NCBI RefSeq assembly: GCF_000688235.1
Contig: NZ_JHYO01000003.1
Span: forward strand, 1-64,000
Direction: 5' to 3'
Origin: Terasakiella pusilla DSM 6293
GTDB taxonomy: Bacteria; Pseudomonadota; Alphaproteobacteria; Rhodospirillales; Terasakiellaceae
DNA: 64,000 nt
Both the position numbers and the translations under genes were made by a program. The notes beneath the pieces are model-generated. The model did not search any database. It was not told the origin of the DNA and was given only the letters and a program-made list of their open reading frames with translations. This document shows positions 1 through 6,885 of the stretch, in pieces. Every line of letters starts with the position of its first letter. The first letter of the stretch is position 1.

Positions 1-302
1 AGGATTTTGGCAACTGCCAACGGCTCCAGCTCGTCATCGGTTTCAACCAAAATGCCACGGTCTGCACCCATCGCCAAAGCGGTACGGATGGTTTCCTGAC
101 ATTTTTTCTCCCCCATAGAAACGACAACAACTTCCGTTGCTGTGCCCGCTTCTTTCAGGCGAATGGCTTCTTCAACAGCGATTTCGTCAAATGGGTTCAT
201 GGACATTTTGACGTTTGCCGTTTCAACTCCCGTGTTGTCCGGCTTTACGCGGACATTCACGTTGTAATCAATTACGCGCTTTACTGCGACGAGAACCTTC
301 AT
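1..302 (-). CDS. etfB: Electron transfer flavoprotein beta subunit, N-terminal part (cut by window edge)
   Basis: About 100 N-terminal residues are visible, starting [20 protein letters not shown] and running off the left edge; the family is about 250 residues long. The opening, the [16 protein letters not shown] segment and the [20 protein letters not shown] segment are typical of EtfB, the AMP-binding half of the soluble EtfAB heterodimer. EtfAB accepts electrons from acyl-CoA dehydrogenases and passes them to ETF:quinone oxidoreductase. The start has a good ribosome site (AAAGGAA) and a near-consensus promoter upstream. The mcd product encoded nearby is a probable electron donor. etfA is expected just outside the window, but this is inference. 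Confidence 0.93.
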   Translation of the reverse strand, partial: MKVLVAVKRVIDYNVNVRVKPDNTGVETANVKMSMNPFDEIAVEEAIRLKEAGTATEVVVVSMGEKKCQETIRTALAMGADRGILVETDDELEPLAVAKI

Positions 303-375
303 GGAATTCCTTTCTCAGAAGTCTGTTTAACTTGTGTAAACCCTTACGCCTGAGGCTTTTTTACATATTAAATTT

Positions 376-437
376 TCGCAATGCACAATAATAGGTGTGT
401 CACCGTATGTCAATCATCACAACGATTGCAAATTTGC
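376..437 (-). promoter_or_regulatory. etfB promoter with candidate operator sites
   Basis: On the minus strand a TTGACA box (408-413) and a TATTGT box (385-390) are separated by exactly 17 bp, a near-ideal housekeeping promoter 83 bp upstream of etfB. The 10-mer TGCATTGCGA (376-385 on the minus strand) abuts the -10 box and recurs exactly in the ccr/ecm intergenic region at 6697. A 10-bp palindrome GCAAATTTGC lies at 428-437, just upstream of -35. The placement suggests regulator binding; the regulator is unknown. RamB/ScfR-type short-chain acyl regulators prefer TTTGCAA-like sites, so that family is a possible match. Confidence 0.6.
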
Positions 438-466
438 GTCAATTCAATTGTAAAAGCCTCCCTGTC

Positions 467-1030
467 TTACCGGTGTGCACCCGGTTTCCAGAGAACATCC
501 GAATTGCCCTTATCGTTCAGGTATCTTGCCATCACGAAGGCATGGTCGGACAATCGATTCAAGTACTGCACACACAGCGGATTAATGTCATCGCGCCCTG
601 CCAGTTCGGTACACAGCCGTTCCGCGCGACGGCATACTGTGCGACACAGATGCAGATAAGCGGAAACAGGGCTTCCCCCCGGCAGGATAAACGATGTCAG
701 GTCGCTCAGTTCGCCATTCATGGAATCGATTTCCGCTTCCAATCGGTTGACCTGTTCTGCGACAATCCGCAATGCCCCTTCTGCACGACGCCCCTCTTCG
801 GGCGTGCACAGGTCTGCGCCCAGATCGAAAAGGTCGTTCTGGATCCTTTCCAACATCAGGTCGATCTCGCCTTCGGTATGAAGACGCGCCAACCCTATGG
901 TCGCATTGGTTTCATCCACACAGCCATACGCATCCACGCGCAAGTCATGTTTGGCAACCCGGCTGCCATCCCCAAGGGATGTTTCGCCTTTATCGCCGCC
1001 GCGGGTGTAGATTTTTGTCAATGTAACCAT
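467..1030 (-). CDS. Cob(I)alamin adenosyltransferase, PduO type
   Basis: Transfers the adenosyl group of ATP to cob(I)alamin to make coenzyme B12. The 187-residue protein has the ATP-binding N terminus (TRGGDKGETSLGDGSRV, about residues 9-25) and the C-terminal signature around YLNRLSDHAFVMARYLN typical of PduO/MMAB enzymes. Length fits the family. It sits upstream of etfB on the same strand, 164 bp away, and near ecm, whose product requires adenosylcobalamin, so a role in supplying that cofactor is a reasonable inference. The name pduO, cobO2 or mmaB would all be used; I assign none. Confidence 0.93.
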   Translation of the reverse strand: MVTLTKIYTRGGDKGETSLGDGSRVAKHDLRVDAYGCVDETNATIGLARLHTEGEIDLMLERIQNDLFDLGADLCTPEEGRRAEGALRIVAEQVNRLEAEIDSMNGELSDLTSFILPGGSPVSAYLHLCRTVCRRAERLCTELAGRDDINPLCVQYLNRLSDHAFVMARYLNDKGNSDVLWKPGAHR

Positions 1031-1060
1031 GGAGCCTCAACCTTATTTTTATGGGTGCAT

Positions 1061-1082
1061 AAAAAGTGCAGTCAGCACTTTT
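1061..1082 (-). terminator. Intrinsic terminator after the diguanylate cyclase
   Basis: Perfect 8-bp stem AAAAGTGC/GCACTTTT with a 5-nt loop, followed on the minus strand by TTTTT. It lies between the end of the diguanylate cyclase gene and the start of the adenosyltransferase gene, so it probably separates the two transcripts. Confidence 0.6.
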
Positions 1083-1135
1083 CCAATCTTCCCCATCAGG
1101 GTCAAGTTGAAAGACGTAAAAAATCGTAATGAAGC

Positions 1136-3274
1136 TTAAGAAAACGCCTTTAGGCCATCCTGATCCGGCATGGTAATCAACCGGTAGGTGCCTTTACCCG
1201 CCTCTTTTGCCTGATACATTGCCCCATCCGCCATAGAGACAATCTTTTGCAAATTGGTTTCCACACCATAAAAACGCACGACCCCGATCGACAAACCGAT
1301 ATGGGCGATTTTATCATCACGCACATAAGGGGCGGAAATCGCGTCCTGCATTTTATCCACAACAGCTTCGATCGCGTCAATATTGTCAATCCCGTGGGCG
1401 ATGACGGCAAATTCGTCCCCCCCCAAACGCGCGCCGACGTCACTTTCGCGCAACACAGACTTTAACCGTCGCCCGACCTGGACCAGCACCCAGTCGCCAA
1501 AACCGTGTCCAAACTGATCATTGACCGCCTTAAACCCATCAAGGTCGAAATAGAACAACACCCCCGGCCGTTCTGTGCGCCCGGCAATCGCCACCGCACT
1601 TTGCAGGTGTTCATCAAACAGGCGGCGGTTGGCCAGACCCGTCAGCGCATCATGATGAGCGAGATGGGCCAAGGCTTCTTTGGTGTTTTTATGTTCGGTG
1701 ATATCAAACGCCCACCACAGGATCGCTTGACGTCCACCATATTCAATCAGGCGCGTGCTGATCTCTGCCCAGAACGTTTCCCCATCCGCACGTTGGCATC
1801 TGGTTTCCTCGCTGCTGATGGACCCCTTGCGCCGCGTATCCACCCAATGACGGCGATGATCTTTAAAATGAGGATAGAATTTTCGGGTGTCATAGCCGAT
1901 GACTTCTTGCTTCGGAATGCGATACATCTGGGCCAAACGTTTATTGGCAAACAACAGATTAAACTGCTTCACATCCGAAATACCGATGGCAATCGGGCTG
2001 GATCCCAAAATACGACGCAAGCGTTCTTCAGACACGCGCAAGGCTTCTTCGGCTTTACGGTTTTCGGAGATATCCAGCAAAAGACCATTCCAGACCGTAT
2101 CCCCATTCACCCCAAGATGCACCCGTCCACCGGCGCGCACCCATAAAACCTCTTCTGTTTTACGATGCAGAATCCGCACATCCACCGACCAGTCCGCCTG
2201 CAATTGCGCGGCTTCCTCCAGCTTAGCCTTAAACAGGGCGCGATCTTCGTCAATAATGGTGCGTTCTAACAGATTTGGATCCGACATCATGGAGGCTGGC
2301 CCCCAACCCGTCAGTTCGCGCACGCCTTGACTGATATAACTGAAATGGATTTTACCACTTTGATTGCGCCGCATCTGATAGACCACACCGGGAATATTGG
2401 CCCCGACGTCGCTAAAGCGACGCTGGGTTTCACGCAAGGACCAGATGGTTTCCGTCTGGGTAAACGCATTACCCAGCAAATCACCGACGACCTTAAAGGT
2501 GGTGACATCCACAACTTGCCACGGGTGAGGGTGATCAAAGTGCATACCGATCAGCCATAATGTCCCGCGCGCCTGCAAAACCGGGGCAATCAAGGCCGCC
2601 TGCGCGCCCGCTTTAACCAGATTATGCCCGACTTGTTTTGCCTCATCGGGCAAGGCGGCGACATCTTCAATTTTCACGACTTCGTTCTGGCGCAGGCGCT
2701 CCAGCACCCAAGGGCACATTGTGCCGGTGGGCAGATCGTTTTTGACATGCTCACTCTGACGGCCCCAATGATAGCGCACTTCCAGAAATGTCGTTGCCAA
2801 ATCCACACGCGCAGCAAAACAGCGGCTCGCATTAAAATACAGGCCCGCCGCCCGAACGGCAGAACGCACCGCATCTTCCGCAGGCAGTTCAATAAATTTT
2901 CGGGCAATTTCGCTATAAAGCTTTTCGCGGCCTTCAGAAACACTCAGACCACGGGGACGACCCACCAGCAAAAAGCAGTCGGGCGAGCCGGTTTCTTCTG
3001 GCGGCAAGGGGGTCACACTCACGCGGAAGGAGAAAAAATCCTGATTGATGGTGCTGACATTCAAGACCGCTTGGTTGGAAAAATCACATTCCCCAAGGTC
3101 GAGCTGATACTGGCAAGTGTAATCGCCCGCAAGTTCGCAGCCCGTTTCATATCGAAACGATGGATTCGCATAAAGTATCTGAGTATATGCACCGGCACCA
3201 CTTAGCTTTCGCACCACAAGAATGGAGTCCGGGCTAAACTGTGCGGCACGCCCGACAAGAGCGTCAAAGTCCAT
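1136..3274 (-). CDS. PAS/GAF/GGDEF diguanylate cyclase
   Basis: A 712-residue soluble sensor that should make cyclic di-GMP from two GTP. Reading from the N terminus I see a PAS-like segment (about 1-110), a GAF-like segment (about 125-265), two PAS modules (about 285-400, containing WVRAGGRVHLG, and 415-535, containing FWAEISTRLIEYGG), then a GGDEF domain (about 545-700) with DALTGLANRR and RLGGDEF near residue 620. The inhibitory RxxD site (RESD) lies five residues before GGDEF, so product inhibition is expected. No EAL domain and no membrane segments are seen. The start has an AAGAGAAA ribosome site. It is flanked by ethylmalonyl-CoA pathway genes but has its own terminator; the signal it senses is unknown. 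Confidence 0.9.
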   Translation of the reverse strand: MDFDALVGRAAQFSPDSILVVRKLSGAGAYTQILYANPSFRYETGCELAGDYTCQYQLDLGECDFSNQAVLNVSTINQDFFSFRVSVTPLPPEETGSPDCFLLVGRPRGLSVSEGREKLYSEIARKFIELPAEDAVRSAVRAAGLYFNASRCFAARVDLATTFLEVRYHWGRQSEHVKNDLPTGTMCPWVLERLRQNEVVKIEDVAALPDEAKQVGHNLVKAGAQAALIAPVLQARGTLWLIGMHFDHPHPWQVVDVTTFKVVGDLLGNAFTQTETIWSLRETQRRFSDVGANIPGVVYQMRRNQSGKIHFSYISQGVRELTGWGPASMMSDPNLLERTIIDEDRALFKAKLEEAAQLQADWSVDVRILHRKTEEVLWVRAGGRVHLGVNGDTVWNGLLLDISENRKAEEALRVSEERLRRILGSSPIAIGISDVKQFNLLFANKRLAQMYRIPKQEVIGYDTRKFYPHFKDHRRHWVDTRRKGSISSEETRCQRADGETFWAEISTRLIEYGGRQAILWWAFDITEHKNTKEALAHLAHHDALTGLANRRLFDEHLQSAVAIAGRTERPGVLFYFDLDGFKAVNDQFGHGFGDWVLVQVGRRLKSVLRESDVGARLGGDEFAVIAHGIDNIDAIEAVVDKMQDAISAPYVRDDKIAHIGLSIGVVRFYGVETNLQKIVSMADGAMYQAKEAGKGTYRLITMPDQDGLKAFS

Positions 3275-3373
3275 TTTCTCTTTTAAAACCTGTAGATGAA
3301 TCTCTCCCTAAAAATCATTCTAACATTGAAGCCATGTTTATGAAAGATAAAATCTACCAGTGGTCACACCAGC

Positions 3374-3404
3374 AAAAAGGCCCCTTCCCGAACACGGAAA
3401 GGGG
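3374..3404 (-). terminator. Intrinsic terminator downstream of mcd
   Basis: On the minus strand CCCCTTTCC pairs with GGGAAGGGG (one G-T pair, 6-nt loop) and is followed by CCTTTTT. It lies about 160 nt after the mcd stop codon, leaving a long 3' untranslated stretch with further hairpins. Confidence 0.7.
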
Positions 3405-3561
3405 TCAAGTCGGCTTCGCTGTCTGCCTTTTCCCGCAAATCGGGAAGCATGCCAGAAGACGGATGGCAGAATCCATAAAGTGTCAACCGCACGCGAGTTG
3501 CGTTTGCCTGCCTTACTCTACAAATCAAGAGGGAGAGAATAAAACCAGCAAACGCAATATC
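3405..3561 (-). other. Structured non-coding stretch downstream of mcd, possible small RNA or 3' UTR
   Basis: Between the mcd stop and its terminator the minus strand holds a 10-bp perfect inverted repeat (TTGCGTTTGC at 3498-3507 and GCAAACGCAA at 3548-3557, 40-nt spacer), a perfect 6-bp hairpin (TTCCCG/CGGGAA, 3430-3446), and a TCTGCC/GGCAGA pair (3422-3427 with 3465-3470) that encloses it. Together with the terminator this resembles a structured RNA with a proper 3' end. I do not see a convincing independent promoter (a lone TTGACA at 3481-3486 lacks a -10 box), so a processed 3' UTR is equally possible. Confidence 0.3.
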
Positions 3562-5223
3562 TTAACGACGTGTCAACAGACCACGCGCAATCACGCCCGC
3601 CTGAATTTCGGCAGCCCCTTCAAAGACATTGAGGATACGGCTGTCACACAGAACGCGAGAGATCGGATATTCTGTCGCATAGCCATTACCACCATGGATT
3701 TGCAACGCGTTATCCGCGTTGGTCCAGGCCACCCGTGCAGCCAGAAGTTTAGCCATACCGGCCTCAATGTCGCACCGCACATCGTGATCTTTTTCCCAAC
3801 CAGAGAAATAGGTTAGCTGTTTTGCGATCATGGTTTCGACAACTATCCATGCCAATTTCGCATGGACCCGTGGGAACTCAAAGATCGGCTTCCCAAACTG
3901 CACACGTTCTGTTGCATACCGCATCCCCAGTTCAAGAGCGGAGGTCGCAACACCGCTTGCCCGCGCTGCTGTCTGAATACGCGCAGATTCAAAGGTTTCC
4001 ATGAGCTGTTTAAAGCCTTGACCTTCTTCACCACCCAGCAATTGACCTTCCGGCACTTCAAAGCCGTCAAACGCCAATTCATATTCTTTCATGCCACGAT
4101 AGCCGAGAACTTCGATTTCGCCGCCGTCCATACCGTCAGCCGGGAAGGGGTTGCCCTCTGTGCCGCGTGGTTTTTCCGCCAGCAACATAGACAGGCCCTT
4201 ATAGCCCTGTTCATTCGGGTTCGTGCGCACCAACAACGTCATCAGGTCAGAACGGGACGCATGGGTGATCCATGTTTTGTTGCCTGTGACTTTCCAGGTG
4301 CCGTTATCCAGAACCGCGCGGGTTTTCAAAGACCCAAGGTCAGAGCCAGTATTGGGTTCGGTAAAGACCGCCGTTGGCAGAATTTCGCCGGAAGCAATTT
4401 TCGGCAGATATTTGTTTTTCTGCTCGTCTGTGCCGCCCAAACGGATCAATTCACCCGCAATCTCGTTACGTGTACCAAGGGAGCCCACGCCGATGTAGCC
4501 GCGGGACAGTTCTTCCGTCACCACGCACATGGCGGTTTTACCCATGCCAAGCCCGCCATATTCTTCGGGGATGGTCAAGCCAAAGACACCCATTTCGGCG
4601 ACCTGCTCGATGATTTCCATCGGGATCAGCTCGTCCGCTTCGTGCCATTTATGCGCTTGCTCAATGACTTGTTCATTAACAAAGCGGCGGAACTGATCAC
4701 GGATCATTTCCAGTTCTTCATCCAAGCCTGTTGCCCCGAAGGATCCTGTTTCCAGCCCTTCTTTGGCAAATTCAGCAATTTTACGACGGACCGCAGGGGT
4801 ATTGGCTTCATATTTAAAACGCTTAATATCGTCCGTCATGTAGTCATGACAGTCTTTCGCGTTCAGGCCCATATCGTGCGGGCGGATGACTTCCACCTGA
4901 GAAATCGCGATACCATGTGTCAGTTGGGTGCAATATTCCCCGAAAGCACATTGTAAAATCAACTGCTCAAATTCACCGAAACTGCCTTCTTCAGACAGTT
5001 TCTCACCCCATTTGTGCATCTGACGCAGGGCTTCAACGTAGGTTGCCATCCACGACAGACCATGGGCGGCCGTTTGTTCCATTTCCAATTTAGCGCCGTC
5101 GATGCGACCATCGACCATCACTTTTGCAGAAACGCCATCTTTCGCTTTTTCCAGAAGAATATCGGCAGCTTCAATGGCACGACCGGCTGAGGCCAACAGG
5201 TCGGACAGGATAAGATCACTCAT
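3562..5223 (-). CDS. mcd: (2S)-methylsuccinyl-CoA dehydrogenase
   Basis: Flavin-dependent oxidation of (2S)-methylsuccinyl-CoA to mesaconyl-CoA in the ethylmalonyl-CoA pathway, with electrons going to ETF. The 553-residue protein is an acyl-CoA dehydrogenase with a roughly 160-residue N-terminal extension before the canonical fold (which begins near EELEMIRDQFRRFVNEQVIE). This extension separates Mcd from ordinary acyl-CoA dehydrogenases of about 380 residues. Family motifs include AVFTEPNTGSDLGSLKTRA, WITHASRSDLM and the C-terminal QIHGGNGYATEYPISRVLCD. Ccr is encoded 95 bp upstream on the same strand, which supports the specific assignment over a generic acyl-CoA dehydrogenase. Confidence 0.9.
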   Translation of the reverse strand: MSDLILSDLLASAGRAIEAADILLEKAKDGVSAKVMVDGRIDGAKLEMEQTAAHGLSWMATYVEALRQMHKWGEKLSEEGSFGEFEQLILQCAFGEYCTQLTHGIAISQVEVIRPHDMGLNAKDCHDYMTDDIKRFKYEANTPAVRRKIAEFAKEGLETGSFGATGLDEELEMIRDQFRRFVNEQVIEQAHKWHEADELIPMEIIEQVAEMGVFGLTIPEEYGGLGMGKTAMCVVTEELSRGYIGVGSLGTRNEIAGELIRLGGTDEQKNKYLPKIASGEILPTAVFTEPNTGSDLGSLKTRAVLDNGTWKVTGNKTWITHASRSDLMTLLVRTNPNEQGYKGLSMLLAEKPRGTEGNPFPADGMDGGEIEVLGYRGMKEYELAFDGFEVPEGQLLGGEEGQGFKQLMETFESARIQTAARASGVATSALELGMRYATERVQFGKPIFEFPRVHAKLAWIVVETMIAKQLTYFSGWEKDHDVRCDIEAGMAKLLAARVAWTNADNALQIHGGNGYATEYPISRVLCDSRILNVFEGAAEIQAGVIARGLLTRR

Positions 5224-5285
5224 GGATCATTCCTTTCAAAAATATATAAACCTTATAAATACAAGGATGTGTACGCGCAGAAAGC

Positions 5286-5310
5286 GGCCCCGGATCAAAT
5301 AACCGGGGCC
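5286..5310 (-). terminator. GC-rich hairpin between ccr and mcd
   Basis: Perfect 8-bp stem GGCCCCGG/CCGGGGCC with a 9-nt loop, 8 nt after the ccr stop codon. It lacks a clean T-run (GCTTTCTGCG follows), so it may be a weak terminator, an attenuator lowering mcd relative to ccr, or a stabilising 3' structure in a common mRNA. Confidence 0.45.
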
Positions 5311-5317
5311 AGCCCCC

Positions 5318-6586
5318 TTAATCGAGGTTTTCTTCCAGCGTTTTCAAACCAGTGGTCTTGGCATTGACCAATACCGCCATGTTGCCCGGCAAGTGCTGGT
5401 TGGCCAGCATCTTCATGTGGGCTTCCGGAATATCTTTCCACGGGAAGACTTCGGACATACAAGGGTCGATACGACGCTCAACAACCAGCTTGTTCGCTTG
5501 GGACGCTTGCTTCAGGTTCGCAAAGTGGGAGCCCTGAATACGCTTCTGACGCATCCACACGAAACGCGCATCCATAGTCAGGTTAAAGCCGGTTGTCCCC
5601 GCGCAGAACACAACCATGCCGCCGCGCTTCACAACGTTACAAGACACAGGGAAAGTTGCCTCACCCGGGTGTTCAAAGACGAAATCAACGTCATTGCCTT
5701 TACCGGTAATTTCCCAGATCGCTTTACCGAACTTACGTGTCTCTTTCATATATTCATTAAAGCCTTCGCCGTTGACTTCCGGCAGCTGACCCCAGCAGTT
5801 AAAGTCTTTACGGTTAAGAACACCTTTCGCGCCCAAGCTCATGACAAAGTCACGCTTGCTTTCGTCGGAAATCACGCCGATCGCATTTGCACCCGCAACC
5901 GCACAAAGCTGAACCGCAAACGAGCCCAGACCGCCAGATGCACCCCAAACAAGTACGTTATGGCCCGGACGCAGAATATGCGGACGGTGACCAAAGAGCA
6001 TACGATAAGCCGTTGCCAGCGTCAGAGTGTAACACGCTGATTCTTCCCAAGTCAGATGCTTCGGGCGTTCCATCAACTGCTGAGATTGAACGCGACAGAA
6101 CTGGGCAAAAGACCCGTCCGGCGTTTCATAACCCCAAATACGTTGGGTCGGGGAGAACATCGGATCGCCGCCGTTACATTCTTCATCATCGCCGTCGTCC
6201 TGGTTACAGTGAACCACAACTTCGTCGCCAACATGCCAACGCTTTACTTTATCCCCAACGGCCCAAACGATACCGGACGCATCCGAACCCGCAATGTGGT
6301 AATCATCATTGTGAACATCAAAAACGGAAATCGGCTTACCAAGGGAGGCCCAAACACCGTTGTAGTTTACACCCGCTGCCATGACGTAAACGAGCACTTC
6401 GTGGCTGTCCAGGTCCGGCGTGTTAACAACTTCGCACTGCATCGCCATATCCGGATTGCCGTGACGTTCGCGACGGATCGCCCACGCATACATTTTAGAC
6501 GGAACGTGACCCAACGGCGGAACTTCACCGATCTCGTAAAGGTCTTTCTTCTCCTGATTCGCGGTAACTTCAGCGAGGTAACTCAT
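5318..6586 (-). CDS. ccr: Crotonyl-CoA carboxylase/reductase
   Basis: NADPH-dependent reductive carboxylation of crotonyl-CoA to (2S)-ethylmalonyl-CoA, the defining step of the ethylmalonyl-CoA pathway. The 422-residue protein is a medium-chain dehydrogenase/reductase: a GroES-like N-terminal half with AAGVNYNGVWASLGKP, a Rossmann half with VLVWGASGGLGSFAVQLCAV, and a C-terminal GSHFANLKQASQANKLV segment. The Asn of NYNG, the acidic pair in WEESACYTL and the His in GSHFA correspond to residues reported for CO2 handling in this family, as far as I can align by eye. Length matches the family. It is divergent from ecm and upstream of mcd. Confidence 0.96.
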   Translation of the reverse strand: MSYLAEVTANQEKKDLYEIGEVPPLGHVPSKMYAWAIRRERHGNPDMAMQCEVVNTPDLDSHEVLVYVMAAGVNYNGVWASLGKPISVFDVHNDDYHIAGSDASGIVWAVGDKVKRWHVGDEVVVHCNQDDGDDEECNGGDPMFSPTQRIWGYETPDGSFAQFCRVQSQQLMERPKHLTWEESACYTLTLATAYRMLFGHRPHILRPGHNVLVWGASGGLGSFAVQLCAVAGANAIGVISDESKRDFVMSLGAKGVLNRKDFNCWGQLPEVNGEGFNEYMKETRKFGKAIWEITGKGNDVDFVFEHPGEATFPVSCNVVKRGGMVVFCAGTTGFNLTMDARFVWMRQKRIQGSHFANLKQASQANKLVVERRIDPCMSEVFPWKDIPEAHMKMLANQHLPGNMAVLVNAKTTGLKTLEENLD

Positions 6587-6885
6587 CAGAGGGATACTCC
6601 CATATTTTCAATAGACGTTTCAGCAAAGCCAATTGACTTGGCATTTAAGACTTACATCAACAACTACACCTTTTTTTTTCGCAGACAAGCTTTTTTTGCA
6701 TTGCGACACAAAAAAGTGGTTGCATATGCAACTTGTTTTGAAAATTTCAATGTTTGCCTGACTTTTTTGTCTTTTTTTGCGATGCGGAAAATGCTACTTT
6801 ACCGGCGCTGAATAATTCTGCACTAAATAATTATACCAAAGCAGTATTATTTTAAGAAATAAAATTTCGCGTAGGAGCGCCAAGA
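6587..6885. promoter_or_regulatory. Divergent ccr/ecm control region with palindromes and direct repeats
   Basis: This 299-bp AT-rich region must hold both promoters. I see a perfect 14-bp palindrome GTTGCATATGCAAC (6719-6732), a nearby TTGAAA-A-TTTCAA (6738-6750), and two direct repeats starting CTTTTTTTGC followed by a conserved TGCG (6690-6706 and 6771-6788). TGCATTGCGA at 6697-6706 also occurs at the etfB promoter. The ecm ribosome site (TAGGAG) is clear. No canonical -35/-10 pair stands out for either gene, which fits activator-dependent promoters, but this is inference. Confidence 0.55.

Noticed and set aside
395-1129. Long open frame antisense to the adenosyltransferase gene
   Set aside because: It mirrors a strongly supported gene on the other strand, has no ribosome site and its translation resembles no family.
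3405-3561. 6S RNA gene
   Set aside because: Hairpins and terminator are present, but I cannot show the long bubble-containing helix or a promoter.
3862-4956. 364-codon frame antisense to mcd
   Set aside because: Shadow of the mcd frame; composition (His/Phe/Arg-rich) is typical of antisense reading of a coding strand.
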